A stretch of DNA of 64,000 nucleotides. Origin: Spiroplasma tabanidicola. GTDB taxonomy: Bacteria; Bacillota_I; Bacilli_A; Mycoplasmatales; Mycoplasmataceae. Below the pieces are notes generated by a model. It saw nothing but the letters and a program-made list of their open reading frames with translations. It ran no database searches and had not been told where the DNA came from. The position numbers were made by a program, and so were the translations under genes. Below are positions 49,063 to 61,184 of this stretch, piece after piece. Where the stretch lies: positions 62,001 to 126,000 of the forward strand of contig NZ_CP046276.1 of NCBI RefSeq assembly GCF_009730595.1. Reading direction: 5' to 3'. Numbering within the stretch: position 1 is the first letter of the stretch; each line of letters starts with the position of its first letter.

Positions 49063-51321
49063 ATGTCTTTAAAAGATAATATAAATAAAGAAATGTTTCG
49101 TTATAGTTATATTGAAAAAGAAAATATTTTTACAGTTAATGCTAATTATGCAATTGCCTTAAGAGTATCTGATATTTGAGAAGAAGGTTTGAATTTAATA
49201 TTAGAAGTTACTTTTAATAATTTTCAAAAAGCTTATTTATCATTTGGTGAATTTGAAAATAGTATTATAAATATTAAGTTCTGACAAAAACAGCTGAACA
49301 AAAACAGATATAATGAGCAATTTAAAAAACATTTAAAACAAGAAAAATTAAATTATAAAAACAACTCAGAAAATATAGAAATTACATTAAAAAATAAAGA
49401 AAGATTAGTGATAGAAAAAAAACAGTTTAGAATTTTATTAATTGATGTAAATGGAAAAATAAAAACCCAAACTTCAGTAAGACCAGGTTGAGATAACTTA
49501 GAAGGATTTTGTTCTCCTGGATTAGGATATAAAATTAAAGAAAAAGTACAATTGCCATTCTTAACTTTACAATTAGCTAGTGAAGAACTACTTTATGGTT
49601 TGGGAGAAAAGTTTAATAACTTTGTTAAAAATGGGACTCAATCTGTAATTTATAATTTAGATAATCAAGCAGTATCAAATGGAGATCTTGGCTATGGTGG
49701 GGTTCCACTAGTTTATTCAAATCAAAATTGAGCTATGTTGGTTAATACAGGATATAAAACAGAATGAGAAGTTGGATCGCCAATAACCGAATCATTATCT
49801 GTACTATCTTACGAAGAGTGTTTTGATATTCTTTTATTTACAAGTGACTCTATAAAAAATTTAGTTTCACTTTATACAGAATTTACCGGAAGAATAACAG
49901 GAGTACCTGATGAAGCATACGGTATTTGATTAAATCGTTTGTACTATCATAATAAAAATGAGCTATTTACTGAAATAAATAATGCAGAAAAATTTAATTA
50001 TCCAGTTGATGTTTTTACTTTAGATCCAAAATGAATAAAAAATCGTTATACAAAAACTTGTAACTTTGAATTTAATGAAGAACAATTTGGAAACTTAAAA
50101 GAGTTACTTGATGAAGTTCATAAAAAAAATGCTAAGATGTGTTTTTGAATTAATCCATATATTCAAATTGATAACTCATCAACTTGAAAAGAAATAGAAG
50201 CTAATAAATTTTATACTAAACGTGTTGATGGTGGTGTTGCTCATATTTGAAGTGGTTTATGTAACTATCAAGAAAATGCAACTGCAATTGATTTAACAAA
50301 TCCAGACGCTGTAGTTTATTGAAAAAATAAAATTAAAGATTTACTAATTAGTGGATTAGATTTTATAAAAACTGATTATGGAGATAGTATTGATGAAAAA
50401 GCATTAATGTACAATGGGGAGTTAGGAAAAAACTTTAGAAATGCCTATATTGAATTATATTTAAGATATGCATACGAAGCAACTCAAGAAGTTCATGGAA
50501 AAGATAAAGGTTTTGTTTTATCAAGACCTGGTTATATTGGAACAAATAAATATGTTGGTAAATGAGCAGGAGATTCAGCATCAAGTTTTAATGAGTTAAA
50601 AATGCAAATGTGATCTGGATTATCAAATTCATTGTGTGGAACAGTAATGTGAGGAACAGATATTGGAGGTTTTTTAGATATTAATGTTAAAGAAAAAGAT
50701 TTATATGCAAGATGATCACAATTTGGTTTGTTAACTCCATTTTCTAGATACCATGGAGTTGGAGCGAGAGAGCCTTGATATTTTGGAGAAAAAGATTTAG
50801 AAATATCAAGAAATTATGCAATTTTAAAAAGAAGATTATTACCATATTATAAAGTTTATGAAAAACAATCAATTGAAAAAGGTTTACCAATTATTAGACC
50901 ATTAGTTTTAGAATTTCAAAATGATAGTATCGCTTCAAAAGTAGACAATCAATTTATGCTTGGACAAAAAATAATGATAGCTCCAATCTTAAGTGATCAA
51001 AAATATAAAAGACAAGTTTATTTTCCAGAAGGACAATGAGTTAGCTTCTTTGATAAAAAACAAATTTACGAAGGAAATAAGTTATATGAAATTGATTGTC
51101 CAATTGAAAATACTTTAATATTTGTAAAGCAAAATAGTGTAATACCATTAATGAAATCAGGAAATTATAAATTTAATAAAATTGAAAGTGAAAAGATAGT
51201 TTTGAATATTTATGGTGAAGTAAATGATGAGACTTTAGAATTTAGAATTAATAATAAAGATTACAAAGTAGTTGTAAAAAATAATAACATAGAAAAAAAT
51301 GATAAATTTGAAATCTTATAG
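49063..51321 (+). CDS. GH31 alpha-glycosidase (alpha-glucosidase/alpha-xylosidase type)
   Basis: 752 residues through many TGA codons; GAGGTGATAA precedes ATG. Catalytic nucleophile Asp438 in FIKTDYGDSI and acid/base Asp504 in WAGDSASSF; the following CGTVMWGTDIGGFLD and FSRYHG are GH31 core motifs. The nucleophile surroundings resemble YicI-type alpha-xylosidases more than classic alpha-glucosidases. No signal peptide, so it acts in the cytoplasm on an imported alpha-linked sugar. The EIIABC gene starts 8 bases downstream. Confidence 0.9.
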
Positions 51322-51329
51322 GAGGTAAT

Positions 51330-53870
51330 ATGAAAAATAAACAATCAATAAAAATATATGCTCCTGTAGATTGTTTTGTTAATGATATTAAAGAACTAAA
51401 TGATGGAGTATTTAGTGAAGGTATGCTTGGGATAGGAATTTATTTTAATCCAAAAAATAATAATTTATATGCTCCTGTCGAAGGAAAATGTGTGCAAGTG
51501 TTTAACACAAAACATGCTATTCACTTTGAAGATTTAAATGGTAATATTTTATTAATGCATATTGGTATTGACTCAGTTCAATTAAATGGAGAAGGATTTG
51601 ATATAAAAGTTAATCCAGGTCAAGTAGTTGGTTTAAAGAATGAAGTTGCAACTGTAGACTTCAAACTATTCGAACAAAAAAACATAATTAAATCGACTCC
51701 AATAGTAATTGAAACAGATAACAATTTTGAATATGAATTTAAAAATTTCAAACCTGGAGATTATAAAAAAGGAGACTTGATTTTAGAAATAGAAAAAACT
51801 TTAATTGAAAATAAAGCTTCTGAAAATAAAGTTCAAAAAGATGATGCAGGAAAAGTTATGCCAATTATTTTTAAAGATAAATGGGAACAACTTTCTGAAG
51901 AACTTCTAAAAGGTGTAAGTGGAAAAGATAATGTTACAAATGTAAACAACTGTAATACAAGATTAAGATTACAGATTAAAAATATGGATAAACTTAGTCT
52001 TGATACAGTTAAACAAAATAGAAATGTTAAAGGTATCAATATAAAAGGTAATGAGCTTCAAATAATTATTGGTCCTGATGCTTATAAACTTAAAGAAGTA
52101 TTTAATGATTATGCTGCAAGATCAATGATTAACAAAAATGCAAAAAAAGTTAAAGAAACATTTAAATCTAAATTAGTAAAAGTTATAAATGGGATTTTAA
52201 TACCAGTTGTACCAATAATTTGTGCTGCATCATTTATAACATTGGTTAAAACAATTTTTGAAACAACTCATGTAATTGATCAAGTGTCATTAGACTATAG
52301 TCATGGAGCTTTAAGTGTTTTAACTGATTATGATTTAGTTACAGGATTATTTTTCATCCTAAGTCAAACAGCTTGAGCTTTTGTAGGAATATATTTTAGT
52401 TATTCCACAGTTAAGTTTTTAAAAGGTAATACAATAATGGGAATCCTTTTAGGATTAACATTAGTTTCACCATTTTTATTTAGTGGATTGAAATGAGATT
52501 TATTTACAATTGGAACTTGAACGTTTAGTGTGTCTGCATATCCTTCTTCAATACTTCCTCATATTTTTGTTGGAGTTGTATATGTTTATTTTGATAGATG
52601 ATGTAGAAAGTGAATACCTACTTGTGTCGATTTAATTTTTAGACACTCAATTAGTTATGCAGTATCAATACTAAGTGTATTTTTAATTGCAGGTCCTTTA
52701 TTAGCGTTATTAGAAAGTGGCTTATACTTTGTAATAATTGATGGATTAACAAAAATTCCATTTGGAATTGGAACTGCTTTGTTTGGATTTTTATGACAAC
52801 CACTTGTTTTAACTGGTATGCATACTGCCTTTTATGTACCAATAAATAATATGATTGGAAATGGTATACCATTAGTTTTAGGAACAGTTAAAGAAGCTGG
52901 ATCATTAGGACAATTTGGTGCTTGTGTTGCAGTTATATTTGCAACAAAAGGATCTGCTACAAAACAAATTGCAGTATCATCTTCACCACCGGCCTTACTC
53001 GGGATTACCGAACCAGCCATATATGGATGTAACCTTGTTAAAGTTATTCCGTTTATTGCAGGATGCATAGGTTCTGGTTTAGGTGGATTGTATTTTGGTT
53101 TAACAGATTGTAAATTATATGCAATAGGTAATGGAGTCTTATCATCTATTGGAACATTAAAAGGTGGGACAATGAACTTTGTTAACTGTTGGATCGGATA
53201 TGTAATCACAATGGCTTCAGCATTCTTAATAACATTCTTCTTCTATAAAGAAAGAATAGATGAGAAAAATGGTATTCAAAGATTATATAAAAAAGTAATT
53301 AGAACTTTTGAATTAAAAGAAAATAAAAAATTAAATAATTTATATTATATAAATAAGTTTAAAGAAATTTACAACAAAGAAGCAAAACTTAAAATTAAAA
53401 AACTTGAAAAATTTTTATATAAAAAAGGTCTTATTGAAAATAAAATAACTAGTTTAATTGTTAAAGAAGACAATTTAAAACAAAAATATTCAAAACTTGC
53501 AAGTAAATATTATGAAAAAAATATGGAAGACAAAGTTGTGAAATATAATGATCTAATTTTAAATACTAAAATAGATAAAGATAAATATAATGGAAAACTT
53601 AATGTTTTTGTTAAAGAAATTTTAGAATTAAATACAGACTATAACAAAATAAGTATTAAAGCAAAAGAATTAACAGATTCATTTGTAGAAGGCGTAGTAA
53701 AAGAATTAAAAAATGAAAATCTTAAAGTGTTGAAAAATAACTTTAACCAAATAATAATGTCGTTAGAAAATAATGCTTTAAATGTGCCAAAACAAGAAGA
53801 ACTTTTATTTAACTTTAAAGAGTTTGTAAAAAATAAAAAACTTGAAAAAAAAACAATAATATCTAAATAA
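51330..53870 (+). CDS. PTS EIIABC permease with long C-terminal extension
   Basis: 846 residues through TGA codons; GGAGG overlaps the end of the GH31 gene. Order A-B-C: EIIA His77 (LLMHIGIDSVQLNG), EIIB Cys208 (NNCNTRLRL), then membrane EIIC from about residue 285 (GILIPVVPIICAASF .. GITEPAIYG). A lysine- and asparagine-rich tail of about 190 residues follows the last helix. It is a paralogue of the permease at 35467 with the same unusual order and tail. Together with the GH31 enzyme it should import and phosphorylate an alpha-glucoside. Confidence 0.88.
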
Positions 53871-53872
53871 AC

Positions 53873-53908
53873 TAAAAATCTATATATGAAAATATATAGA
53901 TTTTTTAA
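53873..53908 (+). terminator. rho-independent terminator
   Basis: AAAATCTATATAT and ATATATAGATTTT pair around GAAA and end in T6, directly after the permease gene. Confidence 0.85.
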
Positions 53909-53963
53909 GTTTAATTATAAGCAATAGTAAATTTATATTTTATTGAATTGAAAGGATGATAAA

Positions 53964-54343
53964 ATGAAAAAATACTTATTTTATTAGGATCATTTGGTCT
54001 AATATCTTCTACTTCAAGTATTATTTATGCATGTAAAGATACAAACTTTAACTTTGGGCCAAATTTTCAAAACTTAAGAATAGCCGCATAAGAAACTAAA
54101 GAAATAGAATTAACTTTACCTATAGAAAAAGGAAGTTAATTTTCAACACTGGAAGTAAAATCAAAAGATGAATCAATTGCAAAAGTAAGGGATTTTAAAT
54201 GAGATACAATTAATTTTAGTAAATATACATTTAATATAACTGGAATAAAAGAAGGTTATACAACAATAACTGCTAACTATCTAAATAGATATTCAAAAAC
54301 AATTCAAGTCAAAGTTACCGGACCAATTAACCAAGGATTATAA
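53964..54343 (+). pseudogene. lipoprotein with Ig-like domain, broken
   Basis: ATG 53964 follows AAAGGATGAT. The A6 tract right after the ATG is one base short; in the corrected frame the signal peptide is MKKILILLGSFGLISSTSS with lipobox IIYAC. Two more stops follow (TAA near 54088 and 54137). The rest reads KSKDESIAKVRDFKW, ITGIKEGYTTITANYLN and IQVKVTG, a Big_2-type Ig-like fold. It is a close relative of the next gene. Confidence 0.75.
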
Positions 54344-54480
54344 TATTAAAATCACTAAGATATTTTTTAATACTCATCAAAAAAAATTATAAAGAAGAAA
54401 TTCTGTATTTTAAAATAATGATAGATTTTTTTGTTTGAGCATATAATAAGTGTGAAAATACAATATGTATTTTTAGTGAA

Positions 54481-55390
54481 ATGCATGATAAAGTGAAGAA
54501 ATTATTAGGATTATTAGGAGCAATGGGATTAGTTGCTACATCGGGTAGTGTTGTTGTTTCATGCGGCAATTCAGCACAAGCAGATTTTGGTAAAGAATTT
54601 AAAGATATATCAATTGCAGTGGGAGAAGTTAAAGAAATAAATATTACAATTCCTACAACAGATTCAGAAAGTTTAAAAACTTTTGAAATAAAATCAAAAG
54701 ATGAGACAATTGCAAAAATAAGTGAATCAAAAAAAGACGATAAAAGTCCAGAAAATATATTTAATTAAAGTTGTTGGAGTTAAAGAAGGTTTAACAAAAA
54801 TTACTGCAAAATACGATAAAGGATCTAAAGACATAAATGTTACAGTTAATGAGGCAGTTGAAGAAGAAATAAAAGATTTATGCTCAGTTGATGGTAGTGT
54901 TGTTTTATATACAGATGGCGATGAAAGTGAAGAACTTGCAAAACCAATAGCTATAGCTGAAATTAATAAACAATTAAAACCAACTGTTGCATATGTAGAA
55001 TCTGATTTTAGTTTTGAATATGTAGGTAAAACAAGTGCAACTAATGCAAAACTTAGAGTTAAACCTGCTGAAAATAGCAAGAAGTTAAAAGGTGATGTAA
55101 TGTTTGATATCAAAAAAGAAACTAGAACAGATTTATCAACTATTTTTCCAGATAATAAATTAGAAGTAACAGCTGTTAAAATAGAATATGTCAGAGCTGA
55201 AATACAAACACAAATTAGAACAAAAGTAAATGGTGCAACTGTAGTAACTGATTTTGATACAAAAGATTATGTTGAACCTGCAAGTGATAAAAATAAAAAT
55301 GGAAGTATAACTATATTTGCTGCAAAAAATAGTGATAAACTTAAAAGTTTAGTTACTTTAGAAGTAGTATGAAAATCATCAAGTAAGTAA
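54481..55390 (+). pseudogene. lipoprotein with Ig-like and Lipoprotein_17-like domains, one frameshift
   Basis: Start ATG 54481 or GTG 54493 (VKKLLGLLGAMGLVATSGS, lipobox VVVSC). The frame is lost at the A7 tract 54729..54735; one A fewer gives KTIKVQKIYLIKVVGVKEGL and restores the Ig-like domain (ITAKYDKGSKDINVTV). Two repeats follow (AIAEINKQLKPTVAYVESDF; VRAEIQTQIRTKVNGATVV) and the end is LVTLEVVWKSSSK at 55390 through a TGA. A single homopolymer change would switch it on, so phase variation is possible. Confidence 0.75.
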
Positions 55391-55406
55391 ACAAAGTTAT
55401 ATTTAT

Positions 55407-55437
55407 TAAAAAATGTTTCATTTATGAAACATTTTTC
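55407..55437 (+). terminator. rho-independent terminator
   Basis: AAAATGTTTCAT and ATGAAACATTTT pair around TT and run into T-rich sequence. Confidence 0.8.
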
Positions 55438-55481
55438 AATTTTTTATATAAAAAATTTATTATATATATAGGAGTTTAATA

Positions 55482-56081
55482 ATGGCAAAGTCAAATAAAA
55501 TTAATTTTTTAAAACCTTATATTACAAATGAAGGAATAGAAGTAGGTGATTATACTTATTTTTATTCCTTTAATGGCGAACAAGGATTAAAAGAATTTCA
55601 AAATAAAAACGTTTTATATCATTTTTATAAAATTTCAAATAATAAATTAATTATAGGAAAGTTTTGTGCGATTGCAGATGAGGTTAAGTTTATAATGAGT
55701 GGTGCAAATCATAGAATTAATTCTTTATCAACTTTTCCATTTGAAATGTTCGATGAATTTAATGATGAACACGATTTAATATGTGCTAATCCTGTATTTA
55801 AAGGAGACACAGTTGTGGGAAATGATGTTTGAATTGGGTATGGTGCAACTATTTTACCTGGAATAAAAATTGGAAATGGAGCAATAATTGGTGCAAAAAC
55901 TGTTGTATCAAAAGATGTTGATCCTTATACAGTTGTTGCTGGAAATCCTTGCAAAGTAATAAAAACAAGGTTTGATAATGAAACTATTAAAAAACTACAA
56001 GACTTAAAATGATGAGATAAATCTGAAAAAGAAATAAAAAAATTAATTCCCCTATTGACAGATTCTAACAATAACTTATAA
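55482..56081 (+). CDS. xenobiotic-type hexapeptide acyltransferase (CatB/Vat-like)
   Basis: 199 residues through TGA codons; AGGAG precedes ATG. The left-handed beta-helix repeats are visible (VGNDVWIGYGATILPGIKIG, NGAIIGAKTVVSKDV). The active-site His lies in SGANHRINSLSTFPFEMF, the signature of the family with chloramphenicol and streptogramin acetyltransferases. It would use acetyl-CoA in the cytoplasm. Whether the substrate is an antibiotic or a cell metabolite cannot be told; many family members are not resistance proteins. Confidence 0.85.
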
Positions 56082-56163
56082 TTTTTTGTATTGAACAAAA
56101 TTTTATAAGTTTTGTTTTTGTGTATCAATCTTAACAATCAATAAAAATTTTAAGAGGTAATTT

Positions 56164-58254
56164 ATGAATATAACACAAGAGCAAGAAGATATTATTAATA
56201 ATATTTTAACTAAAAACATTATTGTAGAAGCGGTGGCTGGAAGCGGAAAAACAACAACAGCACTTGAAATGGCAAAAAGATATTTAGATAAAAAGTTTTT
56301 ATTAGTAACATATAACAAAGATTTAAAACAAGATACAAGAGAAAAAGTAGTTAAACAAAATTTAAATAATATAATTGTTGAAAATTATCATTCAATTACA
56401 ATGAAATATTATGGAATAAGAAATGCAGCAAATGATGATGCAGTTTTAGATGTAATTGAAAATGATTTAGCTTTAGCTTATGATTTTATTCCTGATGTAT
56501 TAATATTAGATGAAGTTCAGGATATGAATATTAGTTTTTATAAGCTAATAAAAAAATTATTAAGAGATTTAAATAATGAACAAATATCAATTTGTGTTTT
56601 AGGAGATCGAAAACAAACTTTATATAGATTTATGAAATCTGACTATCGATATTTAGAATTAGCAGATGAAATTTTTACTTACTCTAAAAAGGAATGAATT
56701 AGATTAAAGCTTACAGAAAGTTTTAGAGTACCAAATAAAGTTTGTGATTTTTTAAACAAATGTTTTTATAAAACAGAGTTTATTAAAAGTAATAATATCA
56801 ATAATGTGCCTATTGATTATTTGATTTATGATCCTTATAACATTGATCAAGTAAGCAATATTATTTTAAATAATATTGAAATATACGGAATTAAAAACAC
56901 ATTTTTATTAGCAAATAGTTTACAAACAAACTCAAATATCAATCCACTAAATAATATTTTAAATTCTGTAAATGATAAATTTGCTTTATTTTTAAAAGAA
57001 AAAGATATAAAAACAAATGATAAAAATTTAAAAAAGAATAAATTAGAAATTACAACAATTAACTCAACTAAAGGTAGAGAAAAAGATTTAGTTATAGTTT
57101 ATGGATTTGATGAGTTTTATTTTAAAGCTTATGCAAAAGATGAAAATAATAAAATACCTAGTGATAAATTTTATGTAGCAATCACAAGAGCAAAACAAAA
57201 AGTTATACTTTTAAATACAGCATGAAGTGCACCATTATGCTTTTTAGATAAGTATGACATATTAAATACTTGTAATGTAGTTGGAGATTTTGAAGCATTA
57301 AATAAAAAATGTGAATTAGAAAATCGAAAAAAAGATAAAGATATATATTTTGATGTAACTCAATTAATTGAATATTTAGACCCAAGTATTTTGTATAAAT
57401 TTAAAAAAATTCTTTCAGTAGAAGAATATGAGTTTACAAATAAAGCCAATGTTGATTTTTCAAAAATTCCATTTAGTATTGAATTAAATTTTAAAGACAA
57501 ATTAATTAAAGAAAATGTTTCAGCAATAAATGGTTCACTAATTACTTATATTCCTTTATATATGAAAACAAATTTTATTGATGCAGTATTTAAATGAATC
57601 AATATGATTATTGAAATAAGAAAAGCACAAGATAAAAACTTTCAACTAACTAATGAGATAAATAATATAAATGATATTTTTAAAAAAGGTAACTTATCTA
57701 TACAAGACTTAACACATATTGCATGTATTATTGAAACTGCAAAATCAGGTAGAAACTACAAATATTTGCAACTAAAAGATTCTAACTTTGATTGATTAAA
57801 TAAAACTTTTATGGAAGATACTTTAAAAGTAATTGAAGAAATTGATCCAAAAGGAACTATGCTTTTTGAAGAAGACTTAATAATTAATGCAGAAAATAAT
57901 GATATATTAAAAAAAATTAATAAAGAATTAGGCTTAAATACAATTAATTTATATGGAATTTATGATGGATATAATAGTGAAACAAATGAGTTATGAGAGT
58001 TTAAATTAACAAAAAATGTTGATTATGAAATGTTTTTACAAGCTTGTATCTATTCATATATAATTCAACAAAAGAACAAACAAAGTTTAAAAGCTACATA
58101 TTTGTTTAATTTATATACTTCAAAAATATACTTATTAAAATTTGACATAAAAGAATTTGAAAAGATATTATATGAAATTTTATATTTTAAATGTACAAAT
58201 GTAGCAGAAAAAAATGATAATCAATTTTTAAAGGAGGTTTTAAATTGTGAATAA
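56164..58254 (+). CDS. UvrD-like superfamily 1 helicase with C-terminal PD-(D/E)XK nuclease-like domain
   Basis: 696 residues through TGA codons. Walker A GSGKTT at residues 26..31, Walker B ILDEVQD with Asp116-Glu117, and motifs GDRKQTLYRF, LTESFRVP and FYVAITRAKQKV identify the helicase. The last 130 residues carry YGIYDGYN with Asp601, then ELWEFKL with Glu612 and Lys614, and FLQACIY with Gln626: the order of a PD-(D/E)XK nuclease. This is the AddA architecture in a much shorter protein. The stop overlaps the start of the exonuclease gene. Role in double-strand end processing, repair or defence is inferred. Confidence 0.8.
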
Positions 58255-58843
58255 ACCAAGTTTTATAGTAATAGATTTTGAAACAGCCAATTATAAAAAT
58301 GAACCATGTCAAGTTGGTATAGTAATTTGCGAAAATGGTGTGATTACAGATAGATATGAGACTTTAATAAGTTTACCAAAGTATAGTTATATTGATTTTA
58401 AATATACAATGATTCATAACATTTATGATGAGCAACTAGTAGGACAACCAGGTTTTGTAGAAGTATGTAAAAAAATAAAAGAAAAATTACAAAAAGGATA
58501 TGTTGTAATTGCTCATAATGCCAAATTTGATATGATGGTTTTAAAAAGAGCTATGCAAAATAATAATATTGAAATGTTTGATTTTGATTATGCATGCAGT
58601 GTTGAAATTATTAGAAACTCATTTCCAAAAAGATTTTTAAATCATAAATTATCCACTTTAGCCAATGCATTAAATATAAAGTTTAATCATCATAACGCAT
58701 TAGCAGATTCAGAAGCAACTTGTGAAGTCTTATTAAAGTGCTTTAATGATCATGAAAGTTTTTTAAATGCATTAAAACATCCAAAATATATTCTTAAAAA
58801 GTTTACAACTTATTTTAATAAAAAATGTCACTTTCATAACTAA
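58247..58843 (+). CDS. DnaQ-like 3'-5' exonuclease (DEDDh)
   Basis: 198 residues, GTG start behind AAAGGAGG inside the helicase gene. Exo I VIDFETAN (Asp10, Glu12), Exo II HNAKFDMMVLKRA, Exo III HHNALADSEATCEV complete a DEDDh active site. The rest (WF-type BRCT or other domains) is absent; a short basic tail ends KKCHFHN. Overlap with the helicase gene suggests both act together on DNA ends. A terminator follows. Confidence 0.88.
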   Translation: MNKPSFIVIDFETANYKNEPCQVGIVICENGVITDRYETLISLPKYSYIDFKYTMIHNIYDEQLVGQPGFVEVCKKIKEKLQKGYVVIAHNAKFDMMVLKRAMQNNNIEMFDFDYACSVEIIRNSFPKRFLNHKLSTLANALNIKFNHHNALADSEATCEVLLKCFNDHESFLNALKHPKYILKKFTTYFNKKCHFHN

Positions 58844-58845
58844 TA

Positions 58846-58871
58846 ATAAGTTTTTACTTATTTTTTTTGTC
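58846..58871 (+). terminator. rho-independent terminator
   Basis: AATAAGT and ACTTATT pair around TTTT and run into T8. Confidence 0.8.
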
Positions 58872-58935
58872 TTAAAAATAAAGTTTAAGATTTTCCATAT
58901 AATTTAAAAAATATAGAATTTTTTTTATTTAGTGC

Positions 58936-58941
58936 TATAAT
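58936..58941 (+). promoter_or_regulatory. -10 box of the mreB gene
   Basis: TATAAT in AGTGCTATAATG lies 26 bases before the start codon. The same GTGCTATAATG text precedes the RpiR gene near 34586. Confidence 0.6.
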
Positions 58942-58967
58942 GTAAGCGAAGATAGTGAGTGATTTTT

Positions 58968-59993
58968 ATGAGTAAAGACAACAAAAAATTTGTTTCCATT
59001 GATTTAGGAACAGCATATACTCTTGTTTATATACATGGACAAGGTATTGTTTACAATGAAGCTTCAATTATTGCATATAAAGTAAAAGAAAATAAGATTA
59101 TTGCAGTAGGTAATGATGCTTATAAAATGATTGGAAAAGGAAACAAATCTATTAAAATAGTTAAACCAATGGCAGAAGGTGTTATTTGTGATATAAAAAC
59201 AACCGTTAGCCAATTGCGATTTATCTTTAAAAAATTGAGAATGGAAGACCAACTAAAAGGATGCACAATGCTATTAGCATGCCCTTCAGTAATTACAGAG
59301 CTAGAAAAACAAGCTTTAATTAAAATTGCAAACAGTTTTGGAGCAATTAATGTATTTATTGAAGAAGAAGTGAAAATGGCAGCGCTTGGTGGAGGAGTAA
59401 ATATCTTTGCACCAACTGGAAAATTGATTGTTGATAGTGGAGGAGGTACTACTGATGTTGCAGTAATAGCCTCTGGAGATATAGTGCTATCCAAATCAAT
59501 AAAAATTGCAGGAAATTATTTAAATGAAGAAATTAAAAAATTTGTTAGATCTCAATATGGGTTAGAAGTTGGTACAAAAACAGCAGAACTTATAAAAATC
59601 AATATTGGTTCATTAGCTAAGTATAGTGACGAAAGACGTATGAAAGTTTATGGACGTGATGTTGTTTCAGGATTACCAAGGGAAGTCGAGTTGAGTCCTG
59701 AAGAAGTAAGAGAAGTTTTAAAAGTACCAGTATCAAGAATTATTGATTTAATAGTTCAAGTATTAGAAGATACCCCTCCAGAATTAGCAGGAGATATCTT
59801 CTTAAATGGAATTGTGTTATGTGGTGGAGGAGCCTTGATAAGAGGTTTTGATAAATATGTAGCAGATATATTACAATTACCAGCTAAAGTTGGAGAACAA
59901 CCACTTTTAGCAGTAATAAATGGTACTAAGAAATTTGAAACAAATATATGAGACATGTTATACGAAAGAAAACATGCAACACCTATAATTTAA
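58968..59993 (+). CDS. mreB: MreB, bacterial actin
   Basis: 341 residues through one TGA near the end. ATG 58968 is chosen over an upstream TTG because it starts the usual MSKDNKKFVSIDLGTAYTL. Phosphate loop 2 is VDSGGGTTDVAVI and the adenosine motif GIVLCGGGALIRGFDKYV. MreB polymerises on the membrane. In wall-less spiroplasmas several MreB paralogues take part in helicity and motility with fibril. It is alone in its transcription unit here. Its presence separates this genome from most mycoplasmas, which lack mreB. Confidence 0.93.
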
Positions 59994-60005
59994 ATAAATG
60001 CTAAA

Positions 60006-60038
60006 AAATACATTAAGGAGTTAATGTATTTTTTATTA
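60006..60038 (+). terminator. rho-independent terminator
   Basis: AAATACATTAA and TTAATGTATTT pair around GGAG and run into T5 after mreB. Confidence 0.85.
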
Positions 60039-60131
60039 GATATAAAATTTTAATAAAATTTTTTGATTATAAAAAATTCCTTTTATATATATTTATTTAA
60101 AATTATCTTATAGAAAAAGGAGAGAAATATA

Positions 60132-61184
60132 GTGAAAAAATTATTAAGTTTATTAGGAGCAGTTGGATTAGTTGCTTCTTCATCAAGTGTTGCTGTTGCA
60201 TGTAACAAAGGTAACAAAACAGATACTACCAAAACTGACTTATCAGCAATGTCTAAAAAAGACTTGGGAGAATTGCATTTAGCAATTACTAACCCAGCAG
60301 TTGATTTGCTTAACTCAGTGCCATCAATTTCAGACATAGTTAACGCAGTAAACGCAGTTAACTCAAATTATGGCTTAAATGATGCTGATGTTGAGTTTGA
60401 CGGAACTCCAACAGCAACAAAAGCTAAGATAAAAGCTACTTCTACAACTAAAAGTTTTACTGGAAGTGTAGAGTTAACATATACTGCATTAAGAGAATTA
60501 AATTTAAATTTAGTTGAAAAATTAGTAAATGGAGAAGGAATAGGAGCTTTACTTCCAACATTTTATGTGGGTGGAATAACTGTGGATGATAATACAAATT
60601 CCCAAAAAGTTCAAGAAGCAGTTAGTGCTTATACAAAAGGGTTTTTAGCAACCGCAAAAGCTCTTGCAGAGCAAAATAAGCTAACTTTTAATATTGATGA
60701 AAGTAAATTAATTGGTGCATTAGATATAAAAATGTTTAGCGATGATGCTGGTAAAACTGCTTGACAAAGTGGAGATGTTAAAAGTATAACTATTTCTGTA
60801 AAATCAGGAAAAGAAAAAGACGTTACAAGTTACTTTTTAAGTGGTAGTGCAACAGTAAAAATTGTAAAACGAGTTGATATAAATACTGTTATTACTGGTG
60901 ATGAAAACAATAAAAAATTAGAAATCAGCGTTAAAGATGATAAAGAAATTTTATCAAAAATTTTAGAAGCATTATCTACAAAATATACTTCTTATAAAGA
61001 CACTCCAAAAGTTTGAGGTTTATCTGGATCTTATGGAACAGATGCAAGTCCATTTAAATACGATAGTAATAGTCAAACTGATGGAAAAGTAACTTTACCA
61101 GGAACACCAATTGGATGATTTAATGCTCTTTTCACAAGTACTGTAGTTTTAAGCGTTAAAGTAAATAAAATTCAAACTTCTTAA
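60132..61184 (+). CDS. lipoprotein
   Basis: 350 residues through TGA codons with a GTG start behind AAAGGAGAG. Signal (M)KKLLSLLGAVGLVASSSS with lipobox VAVAC. One module (KKDLGELHLAITN .. DVEFDGTPTATKAKIKATS .. VELTYTA) is interrupted by an insertion rich in Asn-Pro. The second half is unrelated to the other lipoproteins (LVEKLVNGEGIGALLPTFY; ISVKDDKEILSKILEALS). Predicted to be lipid-anchored. Downstream sequence lacks a clear terminator before the decayed IS. Confidence 0.85.

Noticed and set aside
52651-53209. Minus-strand frames inside the PTS permease
   Set aside because: The plus-strand EIIC sequence with its signature motifs explains this region fully.
55482-56081. Antibiotic resistance gene
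   Set aside because: The fold and active-site pattern fit the xenobiotic acyltransferase family, but many members act on cell metabolites, so resistance is not claimed.
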